64,000 nucleotides of DNA, taken from the NCBI RefSeq assembly GCF_000218685.1, contig NW_006763302.1, forward strand, positions 1,396,375-1,460,374, in the 5' to 3' direction. A program made the translations under genes and the position numbers. Source of the stretch: Serpula lacrymans var. lacrymans S7.9. Lineage: Eukaryota; Basidiomycota; Agaricomycetes; Boletales; Serpulaceae. The notes beneath the pieces were generated by a model, which searched no databases, was not told where the DNA came from, and was given only the letters and a program-made list of their open reading frames with translations. Of this stretch, positions 30,008 to 39,402 are shown in pieces. The first letter of the stretch is position 1, and each line of letters opens with the position of its first letter.

Positions 30008-32672
30008 CTAAGGCTCGACTTTCAGGCGAGACCAAATGTTGGAGGTAATGGTGAAATTTTCGGGCATAGGTTGAAAAAGGGAATTAAAAAGTTTTGAATC
30101 CATGCCTCTAAGCTTCCTGGGAGCTGAGGGATTCTTAGAATAAAATTCGCAAACAGTGTCGCGGGAGTTTTCCAGATGGGTTTTTGGTTCCCACGTTCTG
30201 TCCTCGTCTCCATAGCCCTTCTATAGGACCAGGAACTCTAATTTTCCACGCTTCAAGCGTGCGTCTACTACTCATTTGACCTTGAAATCTTCTTCACCTT
30301 CCTGGGTGACTACAACCGGTCCGGGCCGGTCTACACGCTGTCCAGGCAGCGGTCCTTTGTAGGGTTTCACACGGCTAATATTGACCGTGGGTACTACCCT
30401 CATTTGTTTTGGGAGTTCCAGCTCCACTGCGTTGGGTTTGACTTCCTTAATCCGGTAAGGGCCAATCCATTTTTTGGTCAGTTTTCTGGACTGCCGATCT
30501 TTTAATTTTAGATGGTCGGTGTCTAACCAGACCAGGTCACCGACCTTGTAATCAGGGGCCTTAGAGCGTCTACGCTCTGCCCTGTCTTTCATCTGCTCTG
30601 CAGTTTTAAATAGCGCCTTGCGCGTTTCATCTAAGACAGATTTCATGTCTTTTGCCATGTTCCCAGCAGCCTCGTTTTTGCTTTTGCCAGGTTTTACACC
30701 CATTCTAGGGAGGTACGATCTAGTAACCTCGAATGGTGCCTTTCCTGTAGCCGACAACTGTTTGACATTGTATGAGAACTGGGCTATCTTCAGCCACTTA
30801 GCCCAATCCGTCTGCCTGTCATTAATAAATATGCGGAGGTACTGTTTCAACTCCTGGTTGAGTCTCTCCATTTGTCCATCAGTTTGCGGATGGAATGCTG
30901 TTGATAATTTAGGTTTGATGCCCAGCATCCGGCATAATTCTTTCGTAAATTTGCTAGCAAATTGCGGTCCTCTATTGGAGATCACCGTCTCTGGTAACCC
31001 ATGGATGGACCATACAAAATCTTTAAATAAATCTGCTGTACCGGCGGCGGTAATGGTTTTGTTGGTAGGTATAAAAACCACTTCCTTGGAGAAGCAATCT
31101 ACTACTACCATTACTGAGTCATACCCGTTGACTCGAGCAGATCCGTCGTGAAATCAACCGATATATCCTGCCAGGGTCCAGCTGGTATCGGGTTCAGCAT
31201 GAGTTTACCGGCAGGCGGTTGGTGAGAGTGCTTGGCCATGGCACATCTTAGACAGGATTTTACGTATTCCTGTACGTCTTTGACCATGCCAGGCCACATG
31301 TAATTTCTGGAGATCAACTCCATTGTTTGTTGCCATCCAGGGTGCCCAGCCACTGGAGTGTCATGATGTCTATCTATTGCCTTGACTCTTGCGGACTCAG
31401 GCACATAAATTTTGCTTTTAAAATAGAAGAGCCCGTCTTCCCATAAATAATTTTCATTGCCATCAAGGCGCGCCTTCTCTTCTGAGGAAATGTCTTTCTT
31501 GAAGACTTCTACAAGATCGGAATCTTGCCCGATTCTAATATTGGCGACCTTTGATTGATCTATCAAGGTAACACCTTTGTTGTCATCTTTGATGCCGTTG
31601 GGATGATCCTCTCTTCTGGATAAAGCATCTGCTTTCCCCATTGAGCTTCCAGGCTTATGAATTAATTTATAATTAAACCTTGACAAGTACACCGCGTAGT
31701 GGGCCTGTCTTTGGTTCAAGTCTCGGGCCGTCATAAAGTACTCTAGGTTTTTATGATCGGTCCAAATTTTGAATTGGTGTCTAGCACCTTCTAAGTAGTG
31801 CCGCCAGTGCTCTAGAGCTCTAATGATGGCCAGCATCTCTTTGTCGTAAATTTGATAGTTGCGCTCTGTAGGCGACAAACTATGCAATAAATAGGCACAA
31901 GGCCTCCAAAGATTGTCAGGGCATTTGATTGATAGAACAGCCCCAGTAGCAAAATCAGAAGAGTCGGTTTCTAGCCGGAACTCTTTATCTAATTCTGGAA
32001 ATGCTAATATGGGCGCTGTTGTGAATGCCTGTTTAAGCTTATCAAAAGCTTCTTGTTCTTTGGCGCCCCAATGCCAGACAATGTCCTTTTTTGTGAGATT
32101 GTTCAACGGTCTCGTGATTTTTGCGAAGTTTTCAATAAACCTTCGGTAGAAATTGCCTAAGCCAAGAAAGGCCCTAACTCCTTTGACACAAGTAGGTCCT
32201 GGCCATTCCAAAATAGCTTGAACTTTCTCAGGGTTCATCCTGATTCCGTTCTGGCCTATGATCATACCGAGGAAGTCTACTTCCTTCACTTTAAAATTAC
32301 ATTTTTTGGGTTTGATGAATAGGTCCCATTCCTGTAAGCGGCGAAGAACTTCTTGCATGATCTTGTCATGCTCAGCCTCATCATCCGACTTTGTAAATAT
32401 TAATAAATTGTCAATGTAAATGACGACACAGTTTTCCATATCCACAAAGATCTTGTTCATCATGCTCTGAAAGGTCGCCGGTGAATTGGTCAACCCAAAG
32501 AACATAACAAGGGGTTCGAAAGATCCTCGGTGGCACGTGAACGCGGCCTTCCAAGCATCTTCTTCTTTGATTCGTACATTATTGTATCCCCATCTGAGAT
32601 CCATCTTTGTTAGGATCCTGGCGCCAGCCAAATTGTCCACTAGCTGACTAATCAAAGGTAGCGGATACGCAT
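30008..32672 (-). pseudogene. Gypsy B pol with both RT and integrase catalytic Asp changed to Asn
   Basis: Minus-strand order: RT ([34 protein letters not shown]), RNase H (TDHKNLEYF, KADALSRRED), integrase zinc motif (HHDTPVAGHPG...CLRCAMAK), core VDFTTDLLES, ISNRGPQFASKF, NQELKQYLR, SH3-like segment KVGDLVWLDTDHLKL and chromodomain (KLEFLVL*KGYGDEDRTWEP). YIDD reads YIDN (codon 32407-32409) and SDRG reads SNRG (codon 30974-30976); both need one G>A change. There is a 1-nt deletion near 31,128 (TTDLLES to GYDSVMVVVD), a TAG for Trp at 30221-30223 and a TGA at 30272-30274. The copy cannot encode an active enzyme set. Confidence 0.93.
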
Positions 32673-33651
32673 TTTTAAGGCTTGCTGCCTTTTGCTGGGG
32701 TTAATCCTTGTCCTTAATCCACTTGGGCATTTTACAGTTGGCCAACACCCATTTGTGCGTGTAGGGCATTTGTCCCAATTTTGCATATTTTTGTACCTCG
32801 GCCACAAGGGCTTTAGCCCGCTTATATTGTGCCCAGGAACCTTTCTTTTGCACGGCATGGAAGATGTTATCCATCTCTTTGATGGTGTACTCCCTCTCCC
32901 CTACGGAAATGCGCCCAAAGGGAGGCAGGCACTGCTCAAGGGCAGCCTTGGCTCCCAGCAAGCTTCATCTCCCACAACCCCTGGTACAGGATCACGCATC
33001 CCTTGTCCAGGTGTTTGATGAACATTCCACCCCTAATATGGAGGCTGGGGAGAGCACATTGGAAGTACTTGTCCTATTTGTCATCCTCCTTGAGGTCCCC
33101 GGCATAGTGGTCCCCAGGAGGAGACGCTATGGAGTTCCAGAACTTGCCTACTGGCACTGTCTCATTATTTTGGATGACAGCCCTACTTGAGTAGGGGTGG
33201 CCGTCTCCTCAGCTGTGGGCTCGGGCTCAGCACCCGCTTTGCCCTTCCCCTTGTATGACACTATGCTAGGCGGTTGATATGGAGGGGCTGGGCTGGTGGT
33301 GCAGCCAGTGCGAGCATTGGGGCAGGAGCAGGCATTGTTACTGTTATAGCAGATGCCTGTGCCTGCATGGTCAGAGTGATCTCCTGCTTCTCCAGTGCAG
33401 AAACCTGTGCCTTTGCCTTTGCCTCTGCATCCTCGAGATTGTTACATGTCTCTTCCAGTATGTGATGACAGTTGTTGAAGTGAGCTTCATGCTCTTCTCT
33501 TGCACAATAGTGGGATGGGCTACCAGAGTAGCCACCCTTGCCAAAATGGTGTTGGTAGCTACTGCACACATCACAGTTGCATGTGTGCAAAATAGCACCA
33601 GTGAACTCTATAAAAGTCCACTCAGGGGCACCGCACTGACATGTGTGGCAT
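32673..33651 (-). other. Unidentified coding remnant (Cys/His-rich plus coiled coil)
   Basis: Minus-strand translation shows protein-like blocks in shifting frames: CHTCQCGAPEW, CNCDVCSSYQHHF, YCAREEHEAHFNNCHHILEE, a coiled-coil stretch (LEDAEAKAKAQVSALEKQ), an Ala/Pro tract, KYFQCALPSLHIRGGMFIKH, and GSWAQYKRAKALVAEVQK near 32,800. I recognise no family. It abuts Gypsy B RT at 32672 and the E3 LTR at 33652. It may be the gag region of another element or a degraded host gene. Confidence 0.4.
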
Positions 33652-35320
33652 TATCATGCACCAAAGTTGATTGGTAGCATGAACAGGTGTTAATAATGAA
33701 TAACAAAGCAAATATTCAAAAGACTCACCTTTGCACCACACAGGCACAGTGCCATGTGGAATAGTAATTAATATTGTCTTTTTTGAACTTGTGGCTGATC
33801 CACACCCACCTCTATTAGGCAATCAAGTTGCGCTCACCTTTACTTTCCATTCAGTACTTTTGGCATTTTGGCAAATTTTTGCATCGCCACTAGTTGCACA
33901 TTGTATTGCACCCTCACTTGTGTTGTTTCCCTTACTCCCCCTTCTTTACCTAGCCCCACCATGAGCCCTCTTCTTTCCTTTATCTTTGCCACTTTTTTGT
34001 CACCTCTTTGCTCCTCCTACTTATTTTCCTTGCCCCTTCACCACATCTGATGTCACCACTCTCCATCTGCTTCCATTGCTAAATCTGTTGACCACCACAT
34101 GCCACTGCTAATATCAGCAAAGCCCTGGCAACCAGTCCAATTTGGGCAACAGGTCCATCTTCATGACGTCAATCTTCCATTGTATACCATCAAATCATTG
34201 GTCACTCATCTTGCCTGGTTGGAGCGTAGGTGGGTAGTTTTCAAGCTGGAGAAGGTTTATCCCCTTGCATTGCCTATGTACATTGCTGTCCCATTCACTT
34301 GGGTACACCTACCACACACTGCCTGGGACTCACCTGTTCCAAATTGGAACTACCCCGGATGTGGACTAGGTGGTGGACTGGTGGCTCCAGTTCCTTTTTT
34401 TCAGCAGAACATTCATTTATAGTGCAATTAATTTTGATTTTTGAATCATTTTTATGGACACATATTTTTTTAGAATGCCTGACTGACAATAAAGGAACTG
34501 TGTTGATACTGACATTTTTTTGCTTTACCCTTTTTTTTACTGCATCTTCCCATGACTTCATGATTTTCTTGCTCTCTTTCTGTTATTAGACTTTATTTTA
34601 GGGCTGTACAAACCTGTGACATTACTTACACAGCATTTATTGCTCTATCACTTCCTTTTCCTTATTTTGACGATCTTATCCTGTACTACCTATGCAGGAT
34701 TTGTCAGTGTATATTCCTTCCTTCATGTTCTTTCTTATTCTTTTTGCACAGCTATATCATGCATAGCCTTTCTTTCCTTTACTATATAAACCCCTGTATT
34801 CTATCTTGTAAAAACAAAAATCCAATCCAGACTTCTTCTCTAATCTCAAGTCCAGTCCTTACTGCTACTTGTGATCCAGTGTGGTCACAACACTTCCCAC
34901 TGCTACTACTATTAACTGCTGTTATTGTTACTCACCACTTCTGAAGTTATTGTTATCCCCTTTGATTAGAGTCCTTCTGAGCACTACAGTCTGTGCGTTA
35001 GGAGTCTGCTATCACTAGGAACCTTATCACTACGTCATTCTCAAATCTACCTTGTGCTACAATTAGCAAGTTAGTGCTTATCCATACTTGTCAAAAAGCC
35101 TCTATCATCTATCTTCCAACTATCCCTCCTCCTCAAAACCCACACCCATATATCTCTGGGTTTTACTTGAAGGACCATTATACATACCAAACCATGAACA
35201 ACCAGATCACCCACCATTCTAGGAGGAAAATCCCATACACAAGTTCTGTGGAATCTGGGAGGAATATTTGTTAGTTTGTTTTTGTGTGCAGTTTTCTAAC
35301 ACCAGTTCTCATTATTGACA
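33652..35320 (+). repeat. E3, diverged 1.67-kb copy of the E-type LTR
   Basis: It is colinear with E1 and E2 but with many substitutions and short deletions. It starts TATCATGCACC (TGTCA in E1) and ends ATTATTGACA. Flanks GCAT and CCAT are a possible decayed 4-bp duplication. The internal reading frame is only partly open (34099-34422). Confidence 0.7.
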
Positions 35321-35389
35321 CCATGCTTACCAGTCAGAGAGTCCGTGCTTACTCCTGACCCTTGAGAAATTCCTTTCTTTTTGTCTCCT

Positions 35390-35804
35390 TGTAACAACCA
35401 AGAGTTAGTTACTCTGGCGCACAACTAGAACAAGCAAAGAGTAGAGAGATAAGAAAGGGATCATCCCTTAGGTTTTAACAAGTTAGTTGTGAGGATACAA
35501 CAGAAGGACTTGCTGAGGAGTCTCCTTGATCTATTGGGGTATTTATACTACTACAAGCTATTTGTACATGTGTACTATACAGTTGATAAAAGCAGCAGCT
35601 GATGATGTCAGAGGGCGCAGCCCATGTGACTAGCTCCACTGTGTGAGAGACTTGTAGCTAAAATAAGAATAAAGGCAGTGCTGCGCAAGAAAGAGGAGCT
35701 TGAACAAAAAGGGAAAGTGCCGCATGGCACGGAGTGTGAAAACTACGGTAAAAGGTTAAAGTGGAGAATAAAAATTAAAGGTCCAAAAATGTGTCATCAT
35801 AACA
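35390..35804 (-). repeat. Solo Gypsy B-type LTR
   Basis: 415 bp, TGTTATGATGACAC to TTGTTACA on the minus strand, flanked by the perfect 5-bp target duplication CTCCT (35385-35389 and 35805-35809). It is inserted near the 3' end of a gag reading frame. Confidence 0.85.
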
Positions 35805-37330
35805 CTCCTCCTGTGTTGTGGTTGCTTCTCTAGCTGCAACCTTCTTCAGCGGGCAGTTCCTTGCAATGTGGCCTGGTTGACTGCATCCATAACATAACCC
35901 AAACAGGCTCTGTTGGTCCATGCCCATAGGTACACCTTGTCTGGGGAATACACTTTGCTGAGGTTCATCCTCAAACCTTTTTGCATACTGATTTGTCTGA
36001 GGTTTCACCATCTGCTATGGCTGCTGCTGCTGTTGCACATGTTGGTACATATATATCTGTTGTTTGTAGATAGGCCTCAACAACTGCATGAAATATAGGT
36101 CTTGACGGCTGCGTGACTTCTCTTTTTCATCTTCCATCTAATTAAAACTCTTCTCTTCTTGCCTACCATGCATAAGCTTGTGTTTTCCATTCAGAGAACG
36201 TCTTTGGTAGGTTTTTCTGGATGCCTGGCCAAGTTCTTGATAAAAGGCAATAGATCAGAGTATGAGAGCTGAAGAGTATCTGTATAAGCGTGAATCCAAA
36301 CTAATATTGAACTAAAGAATAATACAGGGAATATCTACTTTTTATATACTGAATAGTAGTGGTCAGGCTAGAAAGAAAGAAAAGTACAAGAGTGGCCTGA
36401 CTGAATAGTCAACCAATAAGAAAAAAAGGGGAAGTGGTTCAATCTATCTTATTTACTAATCATGTGAGAGAGAGTCTTGGTAAGAGATGTACAATTGGCT
36501 GCATCAGTAAGCCCATGAGAAGGCACTAAGTCATAGCCTACATCACTGATTAATATCTCTCAAAAGTATTCCCGGACATAGCATTAGGTTGTTGCTATGC
36601 CATTTGGATATCTTCTCAAGGGTCTATGACAGTTCTTCTTCGTTGTAAGTACAATAGGATGTGAGTATGAAGGGAAAATAAAAAGAAAAAAGATAAGAGT
36701 AATAATGTGCCGGCTGTGATTTCTAGTCCAAGGGCGAGAGGAGTGATGGGGAATGAGTTGGATGATGGGAATGCAATGAGAAAAAATTGATTCCTCACAA
36801 TTTCCAGCTTTGTCCATGAGCATTGTAAAATGGCTGAAGAATTTGTTGCAGTATTTATTCTCCTGTTTGTATACTTTTTGTTTACCACTTGTAACCTTTT
36901 GTTTAAATTATACTTGAGCAAGATTGGTCAGGATGGTTGAGAGAGTCAGCCATACAGGGGTAGTTGTGTCAAGAGCTTTAGTAAGAATGTTCTCTTTCCA
37001 AGCTTTTACTGCTGATATTCCTTGGTCACTGATTTTGGACAGGAGGTATATGAGCTTTGTTTTCTCATCTGGAAAGTAGGATGTGTAGGCAGTCAAGGAT
37101 AACTGAAGTGCTTTGTGCCATGCTATAAGTTGTTCCTTCTCTCTTTTAAATTCAAAGGGTTTGGCTGCAAGAGTTACTTTGCTGTGTAATTGTCTGGTGG
37201 GGTTAGACATGGATGAGGATTCCAGTGGGATAGGAGGGGGAGGTGGATATTGAGGTGGTAGAGGTTGTGTATGTCTAGGAGGCATCTCTGGTTCAATCAG
37301 TGGCTTTGGGTTGCGGTATTCAGAAAACAC
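35805..37330 (-). pseudogene. Gag remnant of an LTR element (two blocks)
   Basis: The N-terminal block (37330-36908) has a Pro-rich start (PPRHTQPLPPQYPPPPP) and a gag-like segment (KPFEFKREKEQLIAWHKAL, TKLIYLLSKISDQG). The second block, about 36250-35805, has DTLQLSYSDLLPFIKNLAR, a Gln-rich stretch and a zinc knuckle CYGCSQPGHIARNC, and continues across the solo LTR for about 14 codons to a stop. AT-rich repeat F1 lies between the blocks. No matching pol is seen downstream, because E3 begins only 69 bp past the LTR. Confidence 0.65.
36250..36900 (-). repeat. Repeat F, copy 1 (conserved FPITPLALGLE peptide, TATA-like box)
   Basis: It shares with 40010-40640, in the same orientation, a short hydrophobic frame containing FPITPLALGLE, a CCAATAAGA segment, a TATAAAAA-like box and an ATTCTTTAG segment. 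The copies are diverged and boundaries are approximate. The class of element is unknown. Confidence 0.4.
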
Positions 37331-37602
37331 GTTGAAAGATGAAAAGGGTTTATTTAATTTGAACTGTAATCAAACTCATCGCTCCAATCTGTAGAAGTAA
37401 ACCAAAAAATATTCTCTTCTTCATCTAGGTCTCTTTCCACCTGTGAGCTAGTGGTATAATTACTTTTCAAGTTGGAGATGTCTGGAGAAGTAGATCTTTC
37501 AATGAGGATGTTTTCTTCTATCAGGGATGAGACGGGAGGGATGTAAGAATAATTTCCTCTTTGTAGGTGAAACTCTCACCAGGAAAAAAACTTTGGCTAT
37601 AT

Positions 37603-37745
37603 AGCAGAGGCAATACTATTTATGCTATTATAGCTCTGATAGTACTATATAGCAAAGGTAATACTATTTGTGCTATTATAGCTCTGATAGTGCTATATAG
37701 CAGAGGCATTACTATAAATGCTATTATAGCTTTTATAATACTATA
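37603..37745 (+). repeat. Three tandem 48-bp AT-rich units
   Basis: Units start at 37603, 37651 and 37699, each beginning AGCA(G/A)AGG and containing TGCTATTATAGCT. The surrounding 37.6-38.25 kb is saturated with CTATAG/TATAG words and short palindromes. Confidence 0.75.
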
Positions 37746-37948
37746 AGTTTAAGCACACATGCATAGTGTTATATAGCTAGCCAAGGCATTATAATAGCTC
37801 TTATAGCTCTAATAGCCTATATAGCTGTTAAGACCATAGTACATATTTATAGTAATGCTTTATCCAAGTATAAGTTGTGACAATGTGTTAAAAAAAATGA
37901 CAAGTCCATAAAAGGTTAATAATTACACATGTATAGTATATTTTGTAA

Positions 37949-38061
37949 GCCTTTATGCTTTAGTGGATAAATGTGTGGTATGTAGCTGTAGATTGATTGG
38001 TCAGCAAAAAAGCAGACCAACAGGTTGAGAGTTCAAACCTTGTGTGTGAGATTATTTTTTT
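37949..38061 (+). ncRNA. tRNA-like, possible SINE head with Pol III promoter boxes
   Basis: TAGTGGATAAATG (37961) resembles an A box, and GTTCAAACC (38031-38039) fits the B-box consensus GWTCRANNC. A perfect 6-bp hairpin (TTGGTC/GACCAA, 37997-38020) lies between, and a T7 run at about 38,055 would terminate Pol III. The cloverleaf is imperfect, so a tRNA pseudogene or tRNA-derived SINE is more likely than a working tRNA. Confidence 0.4.
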
Positions 38062-38981
38062 AAATCAGCCACAAGCTCTCTCATAGCTCATATAGTCAGC
38101 CATATGCTATAAGTGCTATAAAAGGCTATAGCCAACTATAAGAGTACTATAAGAGCACATTGTTCCTGAATAGATGTTGGGGTTTCTATTGCAGCTATGA
38201 TCACTATGACAACTATATTTGCAACTATAGTACTATTAGAGTCTATATAGCCAAAGTGTTTTTCCTGATGCTGGTCTGTACTGTGAGTATATTCAGTTAT
38301 TGTCTCAAATGGGTACTCCCCAGAACTCAGTATTGATTTCTGTAACAATAAAGTGGTCAGTAGGGTGGCGGATGACTAAATTAAATATCTCCTTTCTGTA
38401 GTCTTGGTATTCTCCAAATAATTTGCAGACATTTCTGATCTGTCTTTATACACGTTCCCTGTTTCTTCCTTCAAGAATCTCATGTCCGATTTTAAACATG
38501 AGTTTGAAAAACTGCAAGATGCAAGCAACTATCCTTTGTATCTTATTGCAGCAGTAAGGGGTGACAACTAATATGTGGACTCCTGTTTTGAGATAATCTC
38601 AGAGGTTAAAGGTGTTGTTCTGTTCAGGTGTGAGAGGAAGAGTCTTTTGAGAGGGACAGGATCAAAGGATGCTGTGATGTATATGTCAATTTTTGATGGT
38701 GCAATGAAAGTTTCAAGGATTTTTAGGTAGGATGCGGAGTAAGGTCTCCAATGGATGATAATTCCACAGTGGAGTAGAAAGTGGATCTCTCTTCTGTCTT
38801 GTTTTGGTGTAAATGCAAGCTGGGGGGTTTCAATATAGTTTTGTAAGTGATAAAGGCATGGGGAGATTCCGTCTGCTAACACTAGGAGAGCAGTTTTATG
38901 GTCTGCTACCTATTGTCTGAGTTCATGTCTCTATGAGCTGTTGTTCCAATGAGGGGGTTCTAGAATTCTCTGTTCATAGAT
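38062..38981 (-). other. Degenerate repeat-derived sequence, unassigned
   Basis: AT-rich with an open minus-strand stretch at 38568-38882 that has no recognisable motif. No supported gene. Confidence 0.4.
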
Positions 38982-39402
38982 TGTGACAACGCCAACAAGA
39001 CACAGCCTTGGGGCACTGGAGCACAATAAAAACAACACTCAAAATAAGAGAAAGAGGTGGGAGTGATGACCCATTGGGTAGGACCGAGTTAGTTGTAGGT
39101 GAACAACAGGAGGACTTGCTGAGTCTCTCCCCATGTATTGCTCCAGTATATATACTAAAATACATGAGGTACTGTATAGTTATAAATAAAGTTTAAAAGT
39201 CTGATGTCTAGCATGTGACTGGTCACATGATGAGTCTAGACACTGGTCAGGTGATGTGTCACGTGACTTGGTCATGTGACTTATAAAAGTCGAAAATGTA
39301 AAGTAAAGTAAATGGTCACATGACTGGTCATGTGACTTGGAAAATGAAAAGTTAAAGTACAAAAGTGAAGCGTAAGTAGGTGCTGGTATGTCTATTGTAA
39401 CA
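38982..39402 (-). repeat. LTR distantly related to the Gypsy B LTR
   Basis: On + it runs TGTGACAACGCC to TTGTAACA (421 bp), with LTR-type ends and shared internal words (AGGAGGACTTGCTGAG, GTACTGTATAGTT). The flanks TAGAT and GTAAG do not match, so it may belong to a rearranged element. Confidence 0.5.

Larger units (their letters stand above)
29613..32672 (-). mobile_element. Gypsy B, 5'-truncated chromodomain element inserted in Gypsy A
   Basis: A 384-bp 3' LTR (29613-29996), a purine tract (GAAGTGGGGTAG on the minus strand) and pol from chromodomain back to RT are present. RT starts abruptly at KNAYPLPLISQLVDN; upstream sequence at 32673 is unrelated. No 5' LTR or second target duplication was found, so the element was truncated or rearranged. 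Confidence 0.88.

Noticed and set aside
35390..37330. Solo LTR at 35390 as the 5' or 3' LTR of Gypsy B
   Set aside because: It has its own perfect target duplication CTCCT on both sides, so it is an independent solo LTR.
37603..37745. CRISPR-like array
   Set aside because: Units are directly adjacent with no unique spacers, and the genome is eukaryotic; it is a short tandem repeat.
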